Origin: Acanthacorydalis orientalis
Taxonomy: Eukaryota; Arthropoda; Insecta; Megaloptera; Corydalidae
Length of the DNA: 64,000 nt
Assembly (NCBI GenBank): GCA_034766995.1
Contig: CM068315.1
Location: 18,630,510-18,694,509, forward strand
Direction of reading: 5' to 3'
The position numbers and the translations under genes were made by a program. How positions within the stretch are numbered: the stretch's first letter is position 1; each line of letters opens with the position of its first letter. This document shows, one piece after another, positions 48,822-62,064 of the stretch. The notes under the pieces are model-generated. The model worked only from the letters and a program-made list of their open reading frames with translations, was not told the DNA's origin and made no database searches.

Positions 48822-50948
48822 TTTGTGTGTGTAAAAAGTGTAACGTTTTTCTCCACCCGAAGTGTTTTAGCAACTATCACAGCATTTGATTTGGATTTTA
48901 ATAAAATAATTAAATTTAAAATTCAAAACACGTTTTTGTTCCCTTTTGAAATATTTTTTTTAATAATGCTAATATTAGTAGCAGCTGTTGTGTATACAAT
49001 ACATCTCACTGTGGAAAACCAAAATTTTTAATTTTTTTTCATTCTAACGCCAAATTAATTAGAAGCAACCTAAGATTAAACCATGTTAAGGGTTTTCGAA
49101 AATTTCAACGAATTTGAATAGCAGCGTTTCATGAATGTTCAGAGTTGTTTCATTAATAATTTAATAAAACAACTCTGAGTCGATCCACTAACTCACTAAT
49201 ATGATTTTGAAAGCAGTTCCGTTTACGCCCACGTTACAACTTCTCTCCTCCATCTGTCGCTCATATCTCTCATAGATTAATGTTGACAATTCAGATGTGT
49301 AACGATCGACGAATAAAAATACAGTTACACGATGAACATAATATATGTGCGGTCACAGATTCGTTTTGTATGGATGAAAGGAGCATTGTACGAAAATGTG
49401 TACCAGCCTCTTCTGGCACGACGAAAGATTTCATTCACCATTGAGGCATGCACATACACAAAGATGTTACGATAGATGAAGCAAACATTATCACAATAAC
49501 AGATAGTTTATTTCAATACAACGACGAATGTGACAGTTCTGTTAAAATATGTCCGCCGAAAATATAACTGAATCGACGTGTGAAATCGATGTGCCGTTTT
49601 TGTAGACGTGCGGCGTCTCTCTCTTGCATACACGGCACGCCGAGAGTGTGTGTTCGAAATATTCGATGTGAATGAAATACTTGTGATTCTATAGGCGAGG
49701 ATTTTTGATGAATAGTATCTTTTATTATTTGAATACGCGCGCGGTTCCATCGCCGTACGACTATTTGAGCGAAAATAAAAAAGAGCTCGCACACGTGTAT
49801 CATAGACTCATTACTCGAAATTCGCGGAACTTTATGTGAAAACGATGTAATTTTCAATTTCTATCCCAAGTAATATACTTAACTCCAAGTACTTCAATCA
49901 GATATTCTAAAAAGAACACAGAGACAGTCACATACAATTAATTATTATAAAGGTTTACTCATTCAGTTAAATCAACACACAAAGTCTCTCATACCGTGTA
50001 CAATATTTTAACTAGATATTGAACTTTCGATTTCATTAAAATCACAAACATCGGAAAAATTACAAACCGTTACGTCCAGGTACGTGAGTGATGAAGTAAA
50101 TGAAAACATTGTACATTTTTATATTCTTCTCACGTTTAATACTTCGAAGAAGATATTGAATATTGCAATTAAGAAGACTATATACTATCTATACTATTTC
50201 CAAATATAATACATGTTTATATTATTTCATTCATATTTAAAAATCCTTATATTAATTTCTAACCATAAATTCAGAAATTTGACTTTAAGAAATATATACA
50301 GTCCACAAGATACGTTCCACAGAAACCGCATATAAAAAATCGCACAAAAAGGACTTAACTTACGTTGAGAAATTAGGGATACGTTCCATAGTTGTCTAAA
50401 ACCACATAACATCAAAGCAAAGAGTTAAAATACACCCAAATTCACAAATACATCCAATGAAAAAAGTTTATGAAAAGTCAGAAAAATAAGAATGTCATAA
50501 AAATTCCATCGAAAATCTGAAAGAAATTGATATAAAACTGAAAATAAGTTTATATTAAAAAATTACTGATTTAATTTTATTGAAAAGTAACAATTCTTTT
50601 TACATTTTTTCATCAGATTTTATCGTCACTATCCGACAATGTTCGGAACCATTTGCGAACTTATGCGAAATCACTTTCATCATTAAAAGAGATAGTCAGT
50701 GCATCAGATCTGAATAGTAAAAACCATGATTCTTCACAAACAGAATTAGTGTCAACTACACCCTCGTTCTGTGTTGATTTTGACTCCTCTGACAATGTAA
50801 TCAGTGATTGAACTTCACGATGATGATTTTACTATTTTTTATGCAGTTCTAGATATACACACACAGTATTTGAAGGCTCATTCAGAATTTGTATTATTAA
50901 CAAGAAAATGATTTTCCAATTTATTGGAAAGTTAAAAACCTTCTCGAA
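48822..50948. other. Unique sequence, CG-richer 49190-49850, no gene recognised
   Basis: No gene recognised. Open frames of 94-114 codons on the minus strand (49508-49857) show no domain. The remainder is AT-rich. Confidence 0.35.
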
Positions 50949-51191
50949 TTATATTTGTAGGGTGACAGGTTTCCCTTTCACTTCACTATAGTTTTCTAAA
51001 TCTTCGAAGATATTTAAAGTTATACCAATAATATCATCGTTACTTAAAGCATTACCCACAAGCAATTCGTCGACATCGCTCTGGCTAAGGATATCAAAAC
51101 ATTCTCCGCTAATTTCATATACCAAAGTTATGATATCAGCTGATAATGTCGATGTTTGAATGGTTGCACTGTTTGCAACACATTTGAACAC
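50949..51191 (-). pseudogene. Possible Tigger/pogo-like C-terminal remnant
   Basis: The frame reads SGECFDILSQSDVDELLVGN then ALSNDDIIGI, resembling the acidic V.ELL......LSNEDL.EL segment in the tail of Tigger/pogo transposases, as in the remnant at 40575-41010. No other domain is visible. The match is short, so this is tentative. An ordinary chance frame is the alternative. Confidence 0.3.
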
Positions 51192-51962
51192 ACAAGCTTT
51201 AAAGTTTGTGGTTTTATTTTATTAATAAGAGATACTACATGATTTAAACAATCCAAAATAGAACATTTTAAATTAAAAAATTTAAATTATTCACATGTAA
51301 TAATTAAAATTTAAATTTTTTAAACAACTTCAGTTCAAAATGTATACTAACGGGAAAACCGGAATTTGCATGAAATATGCACCGCATAACTTCAAAACTG
51401 CATTAAAAAGATACGCATAAAAACAGACTCGACTGTATATTTTGTAAAACTAAAATATGTGAATGTTCACAACAGGTTGTACCGTTATAATAAGTGATAA
51501 CATTAATGCACCAAGTAACAACGATCGTCACAAAAGAAAAATGTTTATTTTACTTCACATCCATCATTTATTTCATTCGCAGTTTCCTCTACTATTTTAA
51601 AAATATAACATATCTATTAATTCAGAATTTTTTCTCGTTTCTGTGTCTCAAACATCCTCAAATCAATTAAGAGGACGTGTTCGGTATTGAATATCGCTGA
51701 AATAATTGCAACTGATTCGGTATAAAACCAAACGATACATTTCGAAAACCCGACATTAGATATTATTTGTGCGTTTCGATTCGAAGTAAATATAAAATTT
51801 TATTGCGAAAATTCGCGAAAACACGAAAATTTCGACAGGATGTTAAATTGAACGCCTACACTCGAATCGATATTCTTCCTCCAAATAACAAGAGACTGTC
51901 TAACAAATTGGACTATAAAACTCGATTTTTATATCGTGTACATAACGAAAACGCACGTGTAT

Positions 51963-52024
<62 letters not shown>

Positions 52025-52506
52025 CACGTGAATATAAACACAAAAGTAAAGTGTTTCACTGTAAACACTTAAATATTTTTATGCGGTCGGAAGTCGGCAC
52101 AGTGAACTAGCTTTAAATTTGCATGCATTCACGATAGCTTATACTATTTACAAAGTGACATAAACTAACATACATCATAGATAATGTAAATTTACTATAA
52201 CGAAACTCAAACATGGAACATTCGACTAAAATACAGTTTTTCAATAAAAACCAATTCGTATTTGAACCGTACCGTATTAGATCTTATCACGCCAGATACG
52301 AACGCACACACACACACACATATTCATATACATTTTAAGTTACAATTTACTTCTTTGAATATATCCTCTACAATAATATAGTCGAACTTCTTCAAAATAA
52401 TGATGTACCTGCAAGATACATGAAATAATTTAAATAAATTGTCCTATCATCCGTGTTAATTTTGTTTCATAAACAGGTGATTCATTCGATATCTTTCGAG
52501 TTTCTA
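51192..52506. other. AT-rich sequence, no gene seen
   Basis: No gene recognised. An AT array lies at 51968-52020. Between 51640 and 51960 the sequence is a little CG-richer. Confidence 0.4.
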
Positions 52507-52869
52507 TTAGGTCGGTGCAAAAATAATTGCGGTTTTTATGTATCGAGTATAAAGACATATATATCAGTTAAAAATATATTTATTAACACTAACGACCGGG
52601 CACGCCAATTGGCGTCCTAAATAAAATTAGCGTTATCTACCGGGAACGCCAATGGGCGTCCTATATGAAATAATCATATTGCGATATGTAATCATTAAAA
52701 GCGCTTAACTTACGATATTTATTCAATAATAAAAATAAAAATTATAATAATTAATTAAAATTATACTCTGACATTTTATTGTTTGCTTCATATTTTGAAT
52801 TTAAATACCGATAAAAATTGATAACGGAAACGAAAATATATTCTTAGAAGAAAATTGTACAGAAAAATA

Positions 52870-52932
52870 TCAACCACAAGTCAGCGTATCAGAAGATGCC
52901 GGGTTTGTGCTTCTCATAATATAAGGAAGGAT

Positions 52933-53027
<95 letters not shown>

Positions 53028-53099
53028 ATGTGTAATGAGTGCAAAGTTCCTTTCCATATTGATTGTTTTCCCAAATATCACACAAAGATGAATTATTAA
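52870..53099 (+). pseudogene. piggyBac-like C-terminal Cys-rich domain split by a microsatellite
   Basis: Before the array the frame reads RIRRCRVCASHNIRKDT. After about 98 bp of (AT)n and (TG)n, CNECKVPFHIDCFPKYHTKM plus NY and TAA (53097-53099) complete the domain. Together they give the piggyBac finger order C..C, C..C, H..C, YH. A sister element at 48146 shows the intact spacing, in which only Y and one residue separate DTI from the next Cys, so the array expanded at a short TA/TG tract inside the codons. Confidence 0.8.
52936..53033. repeat. (AT)n-(TG)n array inside a piggyBac coding remnant
   Basis: AT alternation to about 53009, then TG to 53033. Confidence 0.97.
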
Positions 53100-53379
53100 A
53101 ATTTTGTATACATAAATTTGGTAACATAAAATCTAAATAGTGTAAAAAACAAAGATATGAGTATTTTCAATAATATATCATTTTAATAATGTTGAATAAA
53201 TAATGAAATTATAACCAAACCTCTTTAATGTGTCCTTAAGTGTTCATTTCAATATCTAAATTGCTTCAAAACACACAAGAATTTGAAGAAAACGATCAAC
53301 GTTTTTTCCCATTTTATAAAAATGTCCCCGATAACAGGTCACAGGTTCATAGCAAAACCACCCGGTCGATAAAGTGTTA

Positions 53380-54388
53380 GTCAAAATAAAGACCATTGGC
53401 CTGCACACATTTCTCACAACGAGAACAAGTTTGTTAATACCTACAAGATAGAATTATGGAATCCTGGAATTAACTGATTCATTGAAAGCGCTTTGATATG
53501 ATGATTAATCTTTGAAAATCTTTTTTCGTAGGAAATTACCCAAATGTTTTAAAAAATAATAGTGTGTCAAAGATAGGTCCGGAGAATAAGGTGGGTGAGG
53601 TAAGGTTTTGTAACCCAGTTCATTTAATTTTTTAAAAATCATTTGTGAGACGTATGGTCGGGCATTGTCATGAAGAAGAATTGGTCCTCTTCGATTGATT
53701 AATGCTGGTCGTAAACGATGCAACTTCTCATGCATTTTTTTCAATTTCCTGATAATATTTTTCAGCTGTTATCGTTTCCTCAGGATTTAAGAAGTTGTAG
53801 TGAAGGTTGCCACTTGCCAACCACCAAACAATGACCATAATCTTTTTTCATGAAATTTCGGTGTAGGAAACTGTTTTGGTACTTCTCTCAGTCTATCAAC
53901 TGTGATGAACGTTTCCGATTGTTGTAAAGAATCCACTTTTCATTACATGTAACAATTCGATCAAAAAAAGAGATCATTTATTACGCAAAAGAAGCACAGA
54001 CCCGATTTTATATCGTTAAATTACTTGATGTTCATTTAGTTCATTCGGCACCCATTTATCCACCTTTTTTGTTTTTCCAATTAGGCTCAAATGTCAAACA
54101 ACTGTTGAATGATCAACATTGAGTTATTCTTCCACTTCTCGAATTATTTTATATGGGTCCGCTTCAATAATGGTTCTTAAATCATTATTGCATATAGCTA
54201 CATCCATTACCCTCCTCATCATCAAGGCTTTCGTTTCCATTACGAAATTTTTGGAACCAGTTTTGTGCTGTACCTTCACTAATTGACTGTTCGCCAAAAA
54301 CAAATTTGATATTTCGAACAGTTTCTGTTGCTTTACGTCCCAATTTAAACTCATACAAAAAAAATCACACGAATTTGCTTTTTTCCAC
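53380..54388 (-). pseudogene. Mariner transposase pseudogene
   Basis: The start codon appears as GTG (complement of 54386-54388) where ATG is expected. Segments are YEFKLGRKATETVRNIKFVF (frames combined), NWFQKFRNGNESL, IIEADPYKIIREVEE, KKVDKWVPNELNEHQ, a VTCNEKW-type first motif (Asp to Asn), HEKLHRLRPALINRRGPI, LLHDNARPYVSQM (second Asp kept), LNELGYKTLPHPPYSPDLS and LTHYYFLKHL, where the third Asp is His. The last codons and stop coincided with the TTAA used by the piggyBac insertion. Inactive. Confidence 0.88.
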
Positions 54389-54542
54389 GTCTAATTTAAG
54401 AAGTTATATCCAACAATACTAAAGAATGAAAACAATAAACATAAACTGAAATCAGAGTGCTAACTTCATTATTTACAATGATCATATGACTATAACAAAA
54501 GATAACGATAACTAGAAAAATTTTACTTTTACACCAACTCAA

Positions 54543-56494
<1,952 letters not shown>

Positions 56495-56498
56495 TTAA

Positions 56499-57514
56499 CA
56501 CTTTAGAGCCGGAGAGAAGGAAGAGGTGCTGAAATTTTTTAACAAATATTTTTCAATTAATTAGGTATTGTTTTATCGCAAATAAAATGAAAAATGCAAA
56601 TTTGTCGGTTATAAGAAAAAGTATGTTAATTCAGATTATCGATTAGATCTATCTGATATATCGTGAAAAATCGTTGATAATATTCGAGGTAACATAAATC
56701 TCTTGATAGGAAACATATAATTGGAAACGAAACAATTGATTACAATTGAAAATTTGCAGAAATAACATTACTGTTGAGTGTGAAGAATTTTGTAACAATC
56801 AAGTGTGTACAAAACGGGTTCACATCGGTCACATATTTATACATGGACGTCGATGTCTTCTATTTACTTTATAAACTACATAATGTGCTCGTTGACCATG
56901 ATCTAATGATATTCTCTCCGGAAAATGAGGCTTCGAGCATTGTGGCATTAGATTTTTCGTAGAAGATGCATTTGGAGCAACTTTTTGAACAATATGCGGA
57001 ACCAATATGAGTTTATAGTCAGCAAGACTCATTCCTTTATGATTCACATGGTAGTAAATAATGTATTCGTTGTAGATTGTAAGACAGAAAATATGGAAGA
57101 AAAGCTTTTTGTGCCATTTCACTATTCTTCTTGTCATTTTTTGACAGGAAAAACTAACTTACAAATGAATCAAAAAATATCGCTACATACAGAATTTCAA
57201 TCTTTTTTTGCGATGCACGTGAAGAACAGAGTCGATTTTCTATACGCTTTCTTCCAATGATGGACTTTTGAAAAAAGAATGGTGTTCAGCCCAATTCTCA
57301 AGTTAACAATTTTTATAGGTTTTCAAATGAAATAACAGCGATTTTTCTGATTTTCGAATGATCGTTTTTTTTTAATGAAAGAAACAGTTATAAATTTAGT
57401 CTCAGGAAGAGATTAGTGGCCTTTATATATATCATCCAAAAGGTAGCGCTCTGAGATCATAGTTTCTTTGAAAAACTTCAGCGTATTAATAGATCCACAC
57501 CCGGCTTCAAAGTG
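56499..57514 (-). mobile_element. piggyBac-like internally deleted element, copy B
   Basis: TTAA flanks both sides (56495-56498 and 57515-57518). Inverted ends are CACTTTAGAGCCGG (left) and CACTTTGAAGCCGG (right, reverse complement), matching at 12 of 14 positions. The 1016-bp body aligns end to end with copy A at 525-1554, including the deletion of the transposase N-terminal region. Beyond the right TTAA, similarity to copy A's left flank continues for at least 100 bp. Confidence 0.87.
56780..57150 (-). pseudogene. piggyBac-like transposase, C-terminal remnant
   Basis: The frame reads TRRIVKWHKKLFFHIFCLTI, then YNEYIIYYHVNHKGMSLADY and KLILVPHIVQKVAPNAS, continuing to KPHFPERISLDHGQRAHYVV. 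TRK..KWWKK.FFHLLDL is the standard piggyBac motif after the last catalytic Asp, and HFPE introduces the C-terminal finger. The first finger Cys pair is changed to Tyr (YVVY), and stops follow. It is about 100 codons open, better kept upstream than copy A. Confidence 0.78.
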
Positions 57515-57518
57515 TTAA

Positions 57519-58487
57519 AACGTTTAATAGTTAATTGATAATAATGAATCGTACGTATTTATAAAAATATATAAGGTTTATCATAAGGTTTTAAACGTTT
57601 CGTCTACTTCTAAGTAACCAATATTGTCATTTAGTCACTACCATGGAAATAATCGAATTATTATAAAAATCAATAAAGAAATTAAACAAGTACATAGATT
57701 ATAAAACCATTAAATATATTTTATACAAATTCAATCGTTATACAAATTCCATATAGATCTTTTTATCATCATTCTTTGTTTTTTGCATCTCACATTCGCA
57801 TTTAAGATTTTCTTCGTCACACACAATGTTTCTTTATTCCTTATGCATGCCTTAAGGATTTCATTACACTGTATTCGTTCCCAACGATAATAAATACTCG
57901 AAATACATTACTTGTTTCCATCAACAATTGAACATAATGTTTTAATTAACGTTTTAACCTTAAAACAGAATAAATATTTCAATTATTCTGCTATTATTCG
58001 ATTGTTAGACACTCTTTATTTCATAATATGTCGACGGAAATGAAGTTCACATCTGAAAAAAAATACTGTCAATACACAGATATGTATTCTCATAAGTTAT
58101 TGACAAGTTGTGACTGTACGTTTAAATTTTCTCAAATAACTACATTATATATTCTTTTTATAACATCTCACATGACGTTGATCAATGGAGAGATGCACGC
58201 TCGTCTATGTTTCATTCTCCTTTACATTTCTTAAAATTATACTTTTTCATACGACGAAAGTGGTGTGAATGCATTTCTTTATCAAACGTTCTGTGTGAAA
58301 TGTTCGTGCTCTTTACATATTGTTTTTATTTTTCTTGTACAAGACTCCGTCATATTCACATTTTGTTCCCATATGAGAAACAGACCGAATTAAGTAATAT
58401 AAAAATGTATATTCGTCATAGCTCAATGTGTACTTTTTCATATATTTCATTTTATGAGAATGAACACATATACTTAGTCTAAACTTG

Positions 58488-58490
<3 letters not shown>
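57519..58490. other. AT-rich sequence, no gene seen
   Basis: No gene recognised. The first 140 bases are homologous in reverse complement to about 380-520. Confidence 0.4.
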
Positions 58491-58569
<79 letters not shown>

Positions 58570-58570
58570 T
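58491..58570. repeat. (AT)n microsatellite
   Basis: About 80 bp of AT alternation directly left of a large palindrome. Confidence 0.97.
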
Positions 58571-58571
58571 A

Positions 58572-58709
58572 AGATCTCCTGAAAGGGGATAACATTTTTT
58601 AAACATACTTTTATACATTCTCTCTCTATATATATAATTATATATATAGAGAGAGAGAGAGAATGTATAAAAGTATGTTCAAAAAATGTTATCCCCTTTC
58701 AGGAGATCT
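58572..58709. repeat. 138-bp near-perfect palindrome
   Basis: The left arm starts AGATCTCCTGAAAGGGGATA and the right arm ends with its exact complement. The arms (66 and 72 bases) differ only by one A/G substitution (about 58601 against 58680) and by the number of TC units (four against seven). The centre is an AT-rich AATT with no spacer. It would extrude as a long hairpin. Confidence 0.93.
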
Positions 58710-59123
58710 AAGTTAGAATTTTGAATACCGGTAGCTTTTAGTTTACAATAAAAAACTGCAAGTTTTTTCAAATTGTAGGGTTTGAAATAGAGATTCAACA
58801 TGTTTCCAGAACGTATAAAACTAGACAATATATAGTTATTTTAATAAATATTTTTATTTGCACGCAGTGTTATTCAAACTACAGTTGAGAAGTGAGGTTG
58901 AATGAAATCGAATTAAAATTGAAACAAATCGGCACTGCACACAAATCACAACTCTGATTTTAGTGTTTTTTAACGTTGAGTACTATTTTTTTATAATTTT
59001 TATTTATAATTTGTTTCGTATCTCTGTCCTGGATTTGAACTAATTGTTTCTTCTCCTTGAAGTCAATATTTTTCTTCCCTTTTTTAGAAATAAAAGAAAA
59101 ATATAATAGTGACCTCAACTCTA
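58710..59123. other. AT-rich sequence, no gene seen
   Basis: Nothing recognisable. Confidence 0.45.
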
Positions 59124-59285
59124 GTAAGCCTCAACCTTATATGAACCGTATAAGGAACTTATAAATTCATCTTAGACAAACCACATATGGTTTGTATAAT
59201 ATGAGGGTGAGGGGTCATTAAGCCTATAAAATATGACCTTTACCGTATAAGGATCATATAGTCACTTTATATACCTTATAAGGCT

Positions 59286-59345
<60 letters not shown>

Positions 59346-59433
59346 AGGTGCCCATGTAAGGTTTCTGATCATTATATGAATTATATAAGAAATATCTAAA
59401 ACCTTATACGGAAGATATAAGTTTGAGGATTAC
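59124..59433. mobile_element. TA-flanked MITE with repeated CCGTATAAGG motifs
   Basis: Ends GTAAGCCTCAACCTTATATG and (reverse complement) GTAATCCTCAAACTTATATC, both running on into CCGTATAAGG, giving about 32 bp of inverted repeat. TA lies at 59122-59123 and 59434-59435. CCGTATAAGG or close variants recur inside (around 59245 and 59270). The 310-bp body is non-coding and includes an AT array (59287-59345). TA flanks suggest a Tc1/mariner-type mobiliser, though these ends do not resemble the mariners here. Confidence 0.72.
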
Positions 59434-59543
59434 TAAAGGAAAGAGAAAAAAAGCAATTTATTTTGATTCATTGAAAATGAAAATAATTTTTCAACTATTC
59501 ATTTTTATTAATTTTTAAAGGCAAACATTTAAATAAATTTTAT

Positions 59544-59545
<2 letters not shown>

Positions 59546-59614
<69 letters not shown>
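59546..59614. repeat. (AT)n microsatellite
   Basis: Uninterrupted AT alternation. Confidence 0.96.
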
Positions 59615-59617
<3 letters not shown>

Positions 59618-59859
59618 AAATCCAATATCTGATAAAGTACCTAACTGTGGTATCTATTATGAGAAAAGCAGCTGGTTCATCTTTGAACAGTCAGACAGAT
59701 ATACACACACACACATATCCGTATCCTCTTCATCTAGTATCACTGAATGGAAAGAAATCATTTGGATATCGTGAGCAATAATATGATGACGCGTACTCAC
59801 ACACACGCACATCGTGCTATATAAACGTACACAACGTTACACGTATATTGAATGTATGA

Positions 59860-60210
59860 GCTATATTGGAGGTGAAATCAACATTGGATAGGTTACTGGC
59901 AGGTATATTAGAGGGTGCTGCGGTGGTGGCGAGCTCTATTGGATTTTTTAGGGTAGGAAATTGGATCAGCGGCGCCGATATATTGGCTGCGCTTCGGGAC
60001 GGTTTCGTTCGAATGTCGTGTGCATGTTACTCTGGCTTGATGACGGGTGCGCGGGTTCTGACACCACCGACGTGGTATGATTGCGGTGGGCGCGCGATCT
60101 CCCGTCGTCCACCCTACTCTAACGGGAATCGATGCCGTGCGGCAGGCGAAGGAATAATTTTTATATTTTACGCAATGACGAGCGATGTATGTTTGTTATT
60201 ATAAGTTCTG
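59860..60210. other. GC-rich unique block with a 112-codon open frame
   Basis: G+C rises sharply for about 300 bases. An open frame on the plus strand (59866-60204) starts MEVKSTLDRLLAGILEGAAV and has no recognisable domain. CAG followed by GTATAT near 59900 is only a weak donor-like site. This may be host exon or regulatory sequence, or chance. Confidence 0.3.
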
Positions 60211-61005
60211 AGAAACTCAGTGGAGTGGCGTTGTTAACGTTATTATTATTATTATAGAATCGCATTTTCTCGCCGAACGATTCTCTTTTCTTAGACGAAT
60301 TTTCAGTTCACATTTCGACATTCACGTCAAACGTTGTTGTCTCTTTTCAGTTGTCCGACAATCAGTTCTATTGAAAACAGACACCGAAACAAATAAATAT
60401 AAAGAATCGCTAATTAGAATTTTTACTATGCATTTATGAAAAAGAGAAAATATATGGAATTCGATTGTATTATACATAAATATTTATATAAAATATATTA
60501 ATAAATATAAAGAGAACAAAAAAGGGAGAAAGAGAGTAACAAATATGAGAACGGTATTCATATTTTAAAAACACAAATATCCTTTTCGAAACGCGTATTG
60601 ATTTCAAAACAGAGTTCCCGTCGAAATTACGTTACATCTATAAATAATCGTATAAACTTATAAAACTCTCCCTTAACACTAAATAAACACTCGAACATAT
60701 TCCCGCTAAACATAACAAAAACAGTCTGAACCCGTCACAAAAACAGGAAAATTGACTCAATCTATACCATCAAAATCTTAATAAGCGACCGTCAACAAAA
60801 CCAATTTTGTTCTTCTCATATAATATCAACCGCCCTTAATATAAGAACATGTACAAACACACACACACACAGGGAAGGAACTGGAAACGAACGCTCCATG
60901 TATAGGTTGTGCGATCGACAAAAATAATCGTGTGTAAGGAAAATATTTAACGAAATCAATTTATTATTTTCCAATGTTTGCATAATAAATTTACATATTG
61001 TGTAA

Positions 61006-61040
<35 letters not shown>

Positions 61041-61589
61041 CATATATACAAGCACGCGCATTCAATATTGATAGCTTGATTGGAAAACATGTTAAACCGG
61101 AAATTAATACTTACATGTACTTATACTTTTCTGTAAATGTAAATTATTAAAAACAAAATATGGACATAGTAAATCTAGTCTCAAAACATACTCATTCATA
61201 TAAAAAGTGTTCTGATAGAAATTTTGATATCATGAAATATGTCTATAAATGAATATAGACTTAAAAAATATGTTTTTACAGTGATTGTAATTATTTAGAC
61301 TTTATTCTCAATGCATTAACGACCATTAGTACAATTGTGGACGAATTCTTCATTGAAGCTAAATAATCAAGTGTCGATTATTGGCATTCTTTACACTTGT
61401 GATTGAATTTCATTTACTTAATGTTGAGCCATTTTGAAAATAAGTTTGATAATATCAAAGTCAAATCAAAAAAGCGCTTGAGTAGCGTTTAAGATTTCTT
61501 GCTAGTTTTCATTTCTCGAGAAAAGAAAAAAATACATCTTATTTCTAGAGAAAACTGGAGAATTCTCATATAATTTTATTTATATACTA
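60211..61589. other. AT-rich sequence, no gene seen
   Basis: No gene recognised. An AT array lies at 61008-61046, and TTTCTCGAGAAA / TTTCTAGAGAAA palindromes at 61512 and 61542. Confidence 0.4.
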
Positions 61590-61655
61590 GGAGGCTTCGC
61601 CCCCTGCTCGCTTCGCTCACCAATTCCCGGGCTAGCTGCGCTCTCACTTCTCAAT
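61590..61655. other. GC-rich island related to 35478-35535
   Basis: GGAGGCTTCGCCCCCTGCTC, then GCTTCGCTCACC and CCCGGGCTAGC stand out from AT-rich surroundings. The CCCTGCTCGCTTCGCT part aligns with the reverse complement of the island at 35478-35535. Confidence 0.5.
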
Positions 61656-61731
61656 TGTAAGCCTATAGATCCAACCGAATTAAACAATAGATATGTTTTT
61701 TAAACTCATTTTGTCTATATAATTATTATCA

Positions 61732-61879
61732 TATATATATATATATATATAAATATATATACAAATATATATATATGTGTGTGTGTCTATATAAACATGG
61801 CAGTAGATTATTTTTTGCAAACTTTTAGTTTTCGTGGTTAAATACTATTACATATATATATATATACACACACACACAT

Positions 61880-61965
<86 letters not shown>
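61732..61965. repeat. Two (AT)n arrays with GT and CA segments
   Basis: AT runs at 61732-61790 and 61851-61965, with GTGTGTG near 61780 and CACACA near 61868. Confidence 0.95.
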
Positions 61966-61966
<1 letters not shown>

Positions 61967-62064
61967 TTGATAGAAAACATTTGCCAGCTTCAATTCAGTT
62001 TAAAAGGTTATATAAAAATGTAATATCACCAACTTTAATACTGAATTCATATATTTTATTTATT

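Larger units (their letters stand above)
52587..53376 (+). mobile_element. piggyBac-like element nested in a mariner
   Basis: TTAA precedes it (52583-52586) and TTAG follows (53377-53380), one base from TTAA. Inverted ends are CACTAACGACCGGG and (reverse complement) CACTTTATCGACCGGG. Next to the left end two near-identical units, CGGGCACGCCAATTGGCGTC and CGGGAACGCCAATGGGCGTC, each contain a palindrome. The body is 790 bp and holds only the C-terminal Cys-rich domain, interrupted by a microsatellite. The uninterrupted target is visible in the mariner at 7663-8930. Confidence 0.9.
52507..54542 (-). mobile_element. Mariner (Hsmar1-like) interrupted by a piggyBac element
   Basis: Ends TTAGGTCGGTGCAAAAATAA (left) and, reverse complement, TTGAGTTGGTGTAAAAGTAA (right), TA at 52505-52506 and 54543-54544. 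Without the 790-bp piggyBac and one TTAA it is about 1.24 kb, a normal mariner. Sequence on both sides of the insertion matches the uninterrupted copy at 7663-8930. Confidence 0.92.

Noticed and set aside
59866..60204. 112-codon frame as a real protein gene
   Set aside because: No recognisable domain, no supporting splice structure, and high local GC raises the odds of a chance frame. Kept only as a GC-rich block.
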